A DNA stretch of 9,114 bases, taken from NCBI RefSeq assembly GCF_003481985.1, contig NZ_QUMD01000049.1:1-9114 (forward strand). Reading direction: 5' to 3'. Each line of letters opens with the position of its first letter. Position 1 is the stretch's first letter. This document shows positions 1 through 5,628 of this stretch, one piece after another. A program made the position numbers and the translations under genes. The notes under the pieces are model-generated. The model made no database searches. It had not been told where the DNA came from and saw nothing but the letters and a program-made list of their open reading frames with translations. Source of the DNA: Clostridium sp. OF09-36. Lineage in GTDB: Bacteria; Bacillota; Clostridia; Lachnospirales; Lachnospiraceae.

Positions 1-404
1 TCGTTTATATCACTGGTTCTAAAAGTAAAAATCTGTGATATTTCAATTAAACTTGTAACTATAAATCCCATTAAGGCAATATTTTTAATGTTTCTAAATT
101 TATCCCACAATATCGGCAAAAAGAAACCAAATGGAACAAATAAAAGTATATTCAAACAAGCATTAACGAAATCCGAAACCATATCCAAAAATGGGATAAC
201 GTTCACTGCAAAATCAATTTTCAGAGATGCTATATTAGGGAAGCCAACAAGTGCTAAGACCGCAGTAAAATAAAACCCAAATACCATATAAATAATAGTT
301 CGTTTCCAGCTATGAAAACATAACTTGTTATATATGCACCAAATAGGAATTATAAAAACAGCTGCCGCAACAATTTCGATAAGTGCACTATATATTCTAT
401 ACAT
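1..404 (-). CDS. VanZ-like family membrane protein, N-terminal part (runs off left edge)
   Basis: Reading the minus strand from the ATG at 404 gives about 134 residues open to the window edge, so the 3' end is missing. An AGG-rich Shine-Dalgarno (GGAGG) lies 8 bases upstream. The sequence is hydrophobic, with likely membrane segments near residues 5-25, 37-56, 83-100 and 112-125. It contains VanZ-type motifs: NVIPF, LNILLFVPFGFFLP and, near the edge, SLIEISQIFTFRTSDIND. VanZ of Tn1546 gives low-level teicoplanin resistance by an unclear mechanism; most VanZ-like proteins in Firmicutes have no proven role, so I do not infer resistance. The gene is clearly more AT-rich than the ICE genes to its right and starts 51 bases after the tnpV stop, so it may be cargo of the inserted element. 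A plus-strand frame at 88-273 is its antisense shadow. Confidence 0.85.
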   Translation of the reverse strand, partial: MYRIYSALIEIVAAAVFIIPIWCIYNKLCFHSWKRTIIYMVFGFYFTAVLALVGFPNIASLKIDFAVNVIPFLDMVSDFVNACLNILLFVPFGFFLPILWDKFRNIKNIALMGFIVTSLIEISQIFTFRTSDIN

Positions 405-455
405 GTTTTTCTACCTCCACAACTGTCGATTTGTCATAATCATTCTATCACACCG

Positions 456-833
456 TTATGAATAAATCATCTCATGCAAAATAATTTCTTCCGCCCGGTT
501 GTGAATGTTATTGCAACGTTGCACCCATTCCATTTGATGGGTACGCTTCAATTCCTCGGTCACGCCCTCGGTAGTTTTCATCTGCTCTATGATGGTGTCT
601 AACCGTTCCTGTGCCTGTTCGTTCAGGTCTGCAAGATATGTCCATAGCTCTCCGGTCAATATCAATGTGTTCAATCTGGCTGGGTGGACTTCTCTTAAAT
701 ATTCCCGGTGTAGCCGTCCATACTTTCCAATGGAGCGGTGTTCTTCCGGCAGCTTCAAATCCGGGATGTAGTAATCCCCATCAAGGATATAATCAATTCC
801 GTTTTCTGTTATTCTCGGTTTCAATTCGCTCAT
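456..833 (-). CDS. tnpV: TnpV-family transposon-encoded protein
   Basis: This 125-residue protein matches the TnpV family first seen on the mobilizable transposons Tn4451/Tn4453 of clostridia. Recognisable stretches are ITENGIDYIL, DGDYYIPDLKLPEE, GKYGRLHREYLREVHP and a helical, charged C-terminal half ending HNRAEEIILHEMIYS. Length is about full for the family. The biochemical function of TnpV is unknown; it is a marker of elements moved by large serine recombinases (TnpX type). An AGGAGG Shine-Dalgarno sits 9 bases before the ATG, inside the end of the XRE gene, which overlaps it by about 41 bases in another frame. The two are therefore probably co-transcribed and translationally coupled. 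No recombinase is visible in the window; it would be expected further left. Confidence 0.9.
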   Translation of the reverse strand: MSELKPRITENGIDYILDGDYYIPDLKLPEEHRSIGKYGRLHREYLREVHPARLNTLILTGELWTYLADLNEQAQERLDTIIEQMKTTEGVTEELKRTHQMEWVQRCNNIHNRAEEIILHEMIYS

Positions 834-1065
834 GTTCCTTACCTCCTGTGGAAGCAGGCTCGTCTGGTACTAACTCAATCACATCGGTAATCTCACAATT
901 CAGCGTTTCGCAGATACGGGCTAATGTGTCCATGCTGATGTGCTTTCCCTCTTTGCTCATGTTGGCGATCATATTCGTTGTCATACCGGCGGCAAGCCTT
1001 AAATCTTCTTTTCTCATATCACGCTCTAACAGTGTATGCCAGAGTGGTTTATAGCTGATGTGCAT
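793..1065 (-). CDS. XRE/Cro-type helix-turn-helix regulator
   Basis: A 90-residue protein starting MHISYKPLWHTLLERDM, with a Cro/C1-type helix-turn-helix covering about residues 8-65 (RKEDLRLAAGMTTNMIANMSKEG followed by ISMDTLARICETLNC). It resembles the HTH_26-type small regulators of clostridial mobile elements. I chose the ATG at 1065 over the in-frame ATG at 1155 because it has an AGGA ribosome site close upstream and begins exactly at the family's N-terminus. The 1155 start would also lie inside the -35 box of the visible promoter. The last 15 residues (from KEHERIE) are charged tail encoded in the overlap with tnpV. It probably regulates its own promoter and the operon XRE-tnpV, perhaps with the VanZ-like gene; targets are not shown by the sequence. 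Confidence 0.88.
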   Translation of the reverse strand: MHISYKPLWHTLLERDMRKEDLRLAAGMTTNMIANMSKEGKHISMDTLARICETLNCEITDVIELVPDEPASTGGKEHERIETENNRKRN

Positions 1066-1094
1066 ATTGTTTTCCTGCCTTCCTATCCATACCA

Positions 1095-1112
1095 CCGGGG
1101 CGGCTGCCCCGG
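1095..1112 (-). promoter_or_regulatory. Leader hairpin or operator in front of the XRE gene
   Basis: A perfect 7-base inverted repeat, CCGGGGC and GCCCCGG, surrounds a 4-base loop between the predicted transcription start (near 1122) and the XRE ribosome site. No T-run follows, so it is not a standard terminator. It could be an operator for the regulator encoded just downstream or a leader RNA hairpin. Role inferred only from position. Confidence 0.4.
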
Positions 1113-1128
1113 CAGGAACTTTTCTCTT

Positions 1129-1157
1129 ATTATAACACCAATCTTGTGTAATCACAA
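1129..1157 (-). promoter_or_regulatory. Sigma-A-type promoter of the XRE-tnpV operon
   Basis: On the minus strand a -35 box TTGTGA (1157-1152) and a perfect -10 box TATAAT (1134-1129) are separated by exactly 17 bases. Transcription should start near 1122, leaving a leader of about 55 bases before the XRE start codon. It is the clearest promoter in the window and lies in the material left of the truncated maff2, so this segment brings its own expression signals. Confidence 0.75.
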
Positions 1158-1219
1158 TTTATTCTTGTAGCCTGCCGCTGATACCGTCTGGATTGGTTTT
1201 TCCTTTCTTTTTGTTCCCT

Positions 1220-1378
1220 TTAATTAGCCATGAACTGCTTAATGCCCTGTGATTTTGCCGCAGGGTTGTCCGACCCGTAACCTTCCAGAAGGTTGATGAC
1301 ACCCCACACCGCCAGACCGGCGCCAAGAGCCATGACCAGAATTTTAAGAATGTCGATTGCCTGATTGAAAAATTCCAT
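1220..1378 (-). CDS. Maff2 family protein, C-terminus truncated
   Basis: Starting at the ATG at 1378 (GGAGGAA ribosome site 5 bases upstream), the 52-residue product has the Maff2 sequence MEFFNQAIDILKILVMALG, a hydrophobic helix (about residues 8-28), then NLLEGYGSDNPAAKSQGIKQ. Maff2 proteins are small membrane proteins encoded between the coupling protein and the T4SS channel genes of Tn1549-like ICEs; their exact role is not established. Family members normally continue after the KQLMAGGG region with a second hydrophobic segment. Here the frame reads KQFMAN and stops, so that segment is missing. I infer that DNA left of about 1225 was joined here and supplied the stop codon. A terminator lies between VirD4 and this gene. 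Confidence 0.8.
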   Translation of the reverse strand: MEFFNQAIDILKILVMALGAGLAVWGVINLLEGYGSDNPAAKSQGIKQFMAN

Positions 1379-1418
1379 ATACGTTCCTCCATTTTGTTTG
1401 TTTGATGGTTTTGGGTAC

Positions 1419-1443
1419 AAAAAAAGCCGCCCACATCGGCGGC
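1419..1443 (-). terminator. Rho-independent terminator between virD4 and maff2
   Basis: On the minus strand GCCGCC, a 6-base loop and GGCGGC are followed by seven T. The stem begins one base after the palindromic repeat at 1445-1467, so virD4 ends with two stem-loops in series. It would lower or stop readthrough into maff2 and the genes beyond. Confidence 0.75.
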
Positions 1444-1444
1444 G

Positions 1445-1467
1445 CTTCGGGTCATCATGGCCCGAAG
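1445..1467. repeat. Dispersed 10-3-10 palindrome, copy 1 (after virD4)
   Basis: Plus-strand arms CTTCGGGTCA and TGGCCCGAAG around TCA. The arms match except for one position, which is a G-T wobble if plus-strand RNA folds but a C-A mismatch in the minus-strand transcript. It touches the virD4 stop codon (TAA, 1470-1468). It is one of five related copies in the ICE portion of the window. Confidence 0.85.
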
Positions 1468-2418
1468 TTACACGAACTCGTCGCTGTCCAGATCATCGAA
1501 GTTCAACAGGTCAGCTTCTTCGTCCGTGTCGGAGCCGTCCACTTCGTACACCGTGTATTCGTCCTCCGGCTTTAGTCTCAATGGCCGGTGGCGGAACAGG
1601 CTTTCCAAGCGGAAGGCGTTTTTCTTTTTATCAAATTCGGCTGTGTACTTGTAATTCGGGTGCTTTTTCAAGTCATACTTCGGGGACAGGAAGGGCGGGA
1701 GCCCCCGAAGCTGCAAGATACATTTATCCCCGGGCATGGTGGTGATCTCGCTGGTAGTCATCAGCTCCCGGCCAAGCCGCTGCATATTCTGGCTGTAACT
1801 TTCAGACTGCCCCCGGCTCCGGCCTTCGGTCTGCATGGAGATGGTGGCCTTGCCCAGCCAGTTTTCCGAAATATCCTTTAGGGTGGAAGCCTCCCGGCCT
1901 CCGAGGAACACGATACTGTCCATGTTGCCCATGATGGTTTCAGAATGGTCCTTGTACAATGCCTTGCACTGGCTCATAGCCTGATAAAAGAGTGTCAGGC
2001 TGATCTCACGGGAACGGATGACAGCCACAATTTTCTCCAGCCCCGGCACCTGCCCGGTGTTGGCAGCCTCGTCCCACAGCACCCGCACATGGTAGGGCAG
2101 ACGCCCGCCATAGGTATTGTCAGCCCGTTCACACAGAAGGTTGAACATCTGCGAAAAAGCGAGGGCAACCAAAAAGTTGTAGGTGGTGTCCGTGTCGCTG
2201 ATAAGGAAGAACAGCGCTGATTTTTCATCCCCCAGCTTATCAAGCTCCAGTTCGTCATAGGACATGATCTCCCGAAGCTGGGGAATGTCAAAGGGGGCAA
2301 GTCTGGCTCCGCAGCTAATCAGTATGCTTTTAGCTGTCTTGCCGCTGGCCAGCTTGTATTTCTTATACTGTCTCACAGCGAAGTGCTGGGGACTGCGGCG
2401 TTCCAGCCCATCGAACAT
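1468..2418 (-). CDS. VirD4/TraG-type coupling protein, C-terminal part (frameshifted gene)
   Basis: This is the second half of the type IV coupling protein; it joins the 3290-2373 frame through a one-base shift at about 2437-2441. As an open frame it can begin at the ATG at 2418 (MFDGLERR), but family comparison shows the natural sequence continues from upstream through FKNAVDYMFDGLERR. It carries the Walker B region VLWDEAANTGQVPGLEK, followed by IRSREISLTLFYQAMSQ and NMDSIVFLGG, all typical of VirD4/TraG ATPases. The last 25 residues are strongly acidic (DGSDTDEEADLLNFDDLDSDEFV region). With one base restored, the whole gene encodes about 607 residues, normal for the family. As it stands, Walker A and Walker B are on different polypeptides, so coupling activity would be lost unless the shift is an error. 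Confidence 0.9.
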   Translation of the reverse strand: MFDGLERRSPQHFAVRQYKKYKLASGKTAKSILISCGARLAPFDIPQLREIMSYDELELDKLGDEKSALFFLISDTDTTYNFLVALAFSQMFNLLCERADNTYGGRLPYHVRVLWDEAANTGQVPGLEKIVAVIRSREISLTLFYQAMSQCKALYKDHSETIMGNMDSIVFLGGREASTLKDISENWLGKATISMQTEGRSRGQSESYSQNMQRLGRELMTTSEITTMPGDKCILQLRGLPPFLSPKYDLKKHPNYKYTAEFDKKKNAFRLESLFRHRPLRLKPEDEYTVYEVDGSDTDEEADLLNFDDLDSDEFV

Positions 2419-3290
2419 ATAGTCAACCGCATTTTTGAAGGTTCGTCATCTTCCCGGACTTCCATGCTGTTTATCATTTCCACCAGCGTATTCATGTTGC
2501 GTTCTTCCTCCGGCCCCTCAAAGACGATATAGGCCACAAGGGCGCAGTACAAAAGGGTTTCGGCTTTTGTCCAGAACTCGTCGCCCTCCTTGCCATCGCC
2601 TTTGGTATTGGCAATCAGGGCGGTAACGAATTTCAAAACATCGCTTTCCGTCTTGATATAGGCCAGCGGATTGTAGTGCATGGATTTGGAGAAGTCGATA
2701 CTGTTGAACACCCGCACCCTGTATTTTTCCCTTTGCAGGAACCGCCCGCACTGGTCGAGGGTGCCGCCCTTCGGGTCTACCACCACATACGAGGAATGGG
2801 CTTGAAGGAGCTGCGGGGTCAGCCAGAACCTTGTCTTTCCCGAGCCGGACGAGCCGATGACACAGGCGTTTAGGTTCCGGGCATTGGCAGGTACCTTCGG
2901 ACGGGTGTTCATGGTAAGGAACTCCGTCCCGGTTAAAATGACATTGTTCTGAAATTTAGGGTCTACAAACGGCTTTATATCCTCCTTTGTTCCAAAGCGG
3001 GCGGTGCCGTACTCCGCATCCCGCCGGAATTTTTTTGCCTTCCTGATCTTTGACTGTATCAGCAGATACATCCCAGCCGCACCGGCAAGGCCCACCAGCA
3101 GGTCAATACCGCCCAGCCCCGGCCAGTAGGTTTCAAAGGCTTTCGGGAAGGTGTCGAGCATCCCCATGAGCTTTGTCCCGAAGTCTGTGCCGGGTGCAGT
3201 CCGGTAGGCCGTCCCGATTTTGGAAAAAAACCAGAACACAAAGAGGTACGGCAGGTTGGGGAGCACATATTTTCTGATCTTGTCACTCAA
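2373..3290 (-). CDS. VirD4/TraG-type coupling protein, N-terminal part (frameshifted gene)
   Basis: The coupling protein is the inner-membrane ATPase that delivers the relaxase-DNA complex to the conjugative T4SS channel. This frame holds two N-terminal membrane segments (about residues 8-25 and 61-79), the conserved EYGTARFGTKED region and Walker A, GSSGSGKT at residues 146-153, then VVDPKGG. Sequence is family-like up to NSMEVREDDE, after which the frame leaves the family and ends at 2373 in about 20 unrelated residues. Restoring one base near 2437-2441 joins it to the 2418-1468 frame. The start is a TTG at 3290 that overlaps the pcfB stop TGA, with a GAAGGA ribosome site, implying translational coupling to the PcfB-like protein. 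In pCF10 the homologous pair is PcfB-PcfC. Confidence 0.9.
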   Translation of the reverse strand: MSDKIRKYVLPNLPYLFVFWFFSKIGTAYRTAPGTDFGTKLMGMLDTFPKAFETYWPGLGGIDLLVGLAGAAGMYLLIQSKIRKAKKFRRDAEYGTARFGTKEDIKPFVDPKFQNNVILTGTEFLTMNTRPKVPANARNLNACVIGSSGSGKTRFWLTPQLLQAHSSYVVVDPKGGTLDQCGRFLQREKYRVRVFNSIDFSKSMHYNPLAYIKTESDVLKFVTALIANTKGDGKEGDEFWTKAETLLYCALVAYIVFEGPEEERNMNTLVEMINSMEVREDDEPSKMRLTICSMGWNAAVPSTSL

Positions 3291-3757
3291 CGTCCGTCCT
3301 TCACCGCCTCTCTGGTCCGCTGCTTCTCCTTTGCCTGCGTCCTGATCTGCTCCGTGAATTTCCGAAGCTGGCCGAGGATAGAAGGCTTGTCCTGCTCTTT
3401 GTCCAGCACCTTTGCACTGTACTTCTGGAAGGCCGCCGTGATAGCGTCCGCCTGATTGGCTTTGAAAAACAGCAGGTAATGGCCGGGGCTCACTTTATGG
3501 AAAGCGTAGTCCACATGGAACTCCTTCGCGATCCGGTCAAAATCCTTCGGGGCTCCCACATAGGGCATGGCGCTTTTGCCGCCATAGTGGTTCATCAGCT
3601 TTTTCACACTCTGGCGTCCCTGTGGGGTCAGCGCCTTCCGGTGGTGCTTTTGCAGCGTCCGCACCACCTTCCCAAGAGCGGCAGCCAGCACTTTTCCCGT
3701 GAGCTTCGTTGTCCTGATCGAAAGGGCAACCGTTTTTTGGTTTACTTCTTCCTGCAT
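3287..3757 (-). CDS. PcfB-like DUF3801 conjugation protein
   Basis: A complete 156-residue protein of the DUF3801 family, with the family stretch LTPQGRQSVKKLMNHYGGKS and the core EFHVDYAFHKVSPGHYLLFFKANQADAITAAFQKY at about residues 88-122. PcfB of the enterococcal plasmid pCF10 works with the coupling protein PcfC in docking the relaxosome; the same role is inferred here because it directly precedes virD4 with overlapping stop and start. The ATG at 3757 follows a strong AAAGGAGG site. The basic C-terminal tail contains DKPSILGQLRKFTEQ, a short motif also present near the C-terminus of the neighbouring ICE protein encoded at 4884-3849 once its frameshift is corrected. No membrane segment or enzyme motif is seen. 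Confidence 0.88.
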   Translation of the reverse strand: MQEEVNQKTVALSIRTTKLTGKVLAAALGKVVRTLQKHHRKALTPQGRQSVKKLMNHYGGKSAMPYVGAPKDFDRIAKEFHVDYAFHKVSPGHYLLFFKANQADAITAAFQKYSAKVLDKEQDKPSILGQLRKFTEQIRTQAKEKQRTREAVKDGR

Positions 3758-3821
3758 AAAACCTCCTTTCCGTCGGGGTTCCCGCTATCCGGGAGGCCCC
3801 CGTACAATCTCGGCGAACAGA

Positions 3822-3850
3822 AAGCCTCGGGCCAATGTGGCCCGAGGCTT
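3822..3850. repeat. Dispersed palindrome, copy 2 (extended stem, 3' end of ICE hypothetical gene)
   Basis: The core arms CCTCGGGCCA and TGGCCCGAGG around ATG are extended by AAG and CTT, giving a perfect 13-base stem with a 3-base loop. The change of T to C in the left arm is matched by A to G in the right arm, a paired change relative to copies 1, 3 and 5. It overlaps the TAA stop codon (3851-3849) of the upstream gene, and the minus strand then has TTTCTGT, so a weak terminator function is possible. Confidence 0.85.
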
Positions 3851-4884
3851 ACCGCTCGGCATCCCTGCCGGACGGAGCTTTCTTTTCCGGCTCCGTCTGG
3901 ACTTTTTCGCCCTGTTCCCGCATGGTCTGCAAGATAGAGGGCTTCTTTTGAAGCTGGGAGCTTTTCGCCGGACAGCGGCTTGATACATTCCAGCCGGTCA
4001 GCCGCCCGGATGGCGTTGTCCGTGAGCTGCCTCTGCCATGCACCCACGCTGGGAGCCCAACGAAAGCCGCTGCTTTTCAGCTCGGCCCGGGTGTCCGCGT
4101 CAGGCTTTCCGTCAAAGAACACCTGCAAGCGGTTGTCCTCCCGGTTCATTTCCACACGACCCCCATCGAACTCCCAGCCGGAAAATTCCTGCTGTGCCTG
4201 TTTGGAAAGCTGTTCGATACGGGCCTTTACCCGGCGGATCTCCGCGTTGTTGTTGGTAAGCTGGTAGCTTTCAAAGGGCCTCGGGTCGCTCCGCCAGCTT
4301 GACGCCATGCTTGCTTTCAGCTTTTCGATCTGGTCCGGCGACAGCAGCGCACAGCCATCCAGTTTGCCATGCTTGCGGTAATAGGCGTTGACCTCCTTCA
4401 TAATGAGCTGGGAGCGTTCCAGCCCGTCCAGCTTCTTCTGGAGCTTTTCAATCGCTGCCGGGTCATCGGCGCTGATCCCGCCCATGCCGGTACTGCGTAT
4501 CTTATCCAGCAGCCCTTGAATATACTGCCATTCCTCCATGTTGCTGTCCCGGGCCCGGTTCTGTTTTTCCTTCTTCCCCACCGGGAAATTGGCAGGTCCG
4601 GCGATCATCACAGAGGGAACCCTTGCGTCAATGGCAAAGCCCTGGTTCATGTTTTCAGCCAGCTTTCGGGCATAGGTGTCTAACAAATGGTCGATCTTCT
4701 CATGGTACATGGGGGCCACCCGGGATTTCTGCTTTTCCGCTATGGCGGCGGCCTTGTCCACCATTGCCCGGTATTCCGCCGTTGCGCTCCCTTCCTTGTA
4801 GTCGGAAAAGCTGTTCATTTCCTTTGCCCGGCGGGCGGCTCCTTCATTGATAGGGTAATAGTTGATGGTATGCACCTCCTTCAT
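3849..4884 (-). CDS. Conserved ICE protein of unknown function, frameshift near 3' end
   Basis: I recognise this as a conserved protein of Tn1549-like ICEs without known function. It begins near INYYPINEGAARRAKEMNSFSDYK and has a helical middle (about residues 20-220). A compact motif near residues 230-290 (GWEFDGGRVEMNREDN, then LKSSGFRWAPSVGAWQRQLT) resembles DNA-related accessory domains of mobile elements. A one-base shift near 3956-3958 (an extra C in a CCC run, or loss of two) moves the end into a wrong frame that would run to 3742 over the pcfB start. Corrected, the protein is about 344 residues and ends KKPSILQTMREQGEKVQTE...RDAER at 3849. The start is uncertain: the ATG at 4884 has no upstream Shine-Dalgarno, while an AAGGAGG lies just after it. 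An in-frame ATG at 4896 falls inside palindrome copy 3. Confidence 0.8.
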
Positions 4885-4885
4885 G

Positions 4886-4908
4886 CTTCGGGCCATGCTG
4901 GCCCGAAG
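4886..4908. repeat. Dispersed palindrome, copy 3 (between ardA and ICE hypothetical gene)
   Basis: Perfect arms CTTCGGGCCA and TGGCCCGAAG around TGC. It starts two bases after the ardA stop codon and ends one base before the ATG at 4884 of the next gene, filling almost the whole intergenic gap. A hairpin here could affect ribosome access to the downstream gene as well as protect the ardA 3' end. Confidence 0.9.
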
Positions 4909-4910
4909 TC

Positions 4911-5624
4911 CTACCGTTCTTCATGGGAAGGCCCCGCCTTGTCCTTTTTCGGAGCGGGCGGGGCTTCTTGAAACCGTTTGAGTGCAACGAGAATGGAGTG
5001 GACAGGTTCGGCCTTTTCAGGATAGGCAAATATCCGGTGTTCCGGCGGAATGTCCTGCGGCCCGTGGTAATACTCCTTGAAGCCCTCCGGGACTGCCGAC
5101 ACATATCCACCGGGAGCGAATACGCCGCCCTCGTTGATACGCACATCCCGCCCGTATGCTTCATAATCGAAGTAGTTCTGAATGTGCTCCGGTATGTCGA
5201 TGGTCCCAAGCTCGTCGGCGTAAAGGCGGCCCAGCCCTTCATCATCGGAAATATCCGGGTAAAAGCGGTAAAGGTCAAGGTTCTGCGTCAGGTTTATCAA
5301 ATCCTTCACGCTCCGTGTGTGGTTTCCCAAGACAAGAGCGGCTTCAAAGGTTTCCAGTCCGCCCTTATCCCGTACTTCCAGCAGGGCGTGGCCCAGCTCG
5401 TTCAGCTCGTCGATGTTCTCACATTCGTAGAGATGATCGTAGAGCCCCAGCACATCGCTGTCAAAGCTGGTAAAGAACACTTCGCTGTACCGTTTCCCGT
5501 CTATCCCGATTTTGGCAAGGGCGGCCTGCAACTCCTGTGTCGTCGTGGGGAAATGTACCGTTGTCCCTACCTCAATCCCCATCAAGGGGTACAGGGCGGT
5601 GTTGGTTATATAGGCTTCAAACAT
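4911..5624 (-). CDS. ardA: Antirestriction protein ArdA
   Basis: ArdA proteins mimic the shape and charge of B-DNA and inhibit type I restriction enzymes, protecting incoming conjugative DNA. The 237-residue product starts MFEAYITNTALYPLMG and keeps the acidic ArdA core: FFTSFDSDVLGLYDHLYECENIDELNELGHAL, then the C-terminal signature HIQNYFDYEAYGRDVRINEGG at about residues 155-175. After this is a family-specific extension with a basic end (APKKDKAGPSHEER). It is longer than the roughly 165-residue Tn916 form, as usual for clostridial ICE versions. I start at 5624 rather than at an in-frame ATG at 5705, because AAGGAGGA lies 7 bases upstream and the family sequence begins there. That ribosome site is inside the end of the methyltransferase gene (4-base gap between genes), so the pair is almost certainly one operon. 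Confidence 0.95.
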   Translation of the reverse strand: MFEAYITNTALYPLMGIEVGTTVHFPTTTQELQAALAKIGIDGKRYSEVFFTSFDSDVLGLYDHLYECENIDELNELGHALLEVRDKGGLETFEAALVLGNHTRSVKDLINLTQNLDLYRFYPDISDDEGLGRLYADELGTIDIPEHIQNYFDYEAYGRDVRINEGGVFAPGGYVSAVPEGFKEYYHGPQDIPPEHRIFAYPEKAEPVHSILVALKRFQEAPPAPKKDKAGPSHEER

Positions 5625-5628
5625 GGGC

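Larger units (their letters stand above)
1..1225. mobile_element. Probable integrative mobilizable element inserted in maff2 (one end)
   Basis: Everything left of about 1225 differs from the usual Tn1549-family order, in which T4SS genes follow maff2. Instead there are an XRE regulator, TnpV and a VanZ-like gene, with a separate promoter and lower GC. The Maff2 reading frame stops being Maff2-like at its codon 51. Serine-recombinase mobilizable elements inserted in the maff2 gene of Tn1549-like ICEs have been described in streptococci, and TnpV is a Tn4451-type marker. The exact junction, the core dinucleotide and the other end cannot be fixed from this window, and the recombinase itself is not seen. 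Confidence 0.55.

Noticed and set aside
88..273. 61-residue plus-strand open frame
   Set aside because: It lies opposite the VanZ-like gene, which has family motifs, membrane segments and a ribosome site.
1159..1458. 99-residue minus-strand frame over maff2
   Set aside because: It is an out-of-frame shadow of maff2 and its terminator; Maff2 itself is clearly recognisable in the adjacent frame.
2430..2445. Programmed ribosomal frameshifting in virD4
   Set aside because: There is no slippery heptamer with a downstream structure at the shift point, and families of this type are encoded in one frame. A simple one-base loss explains it better.
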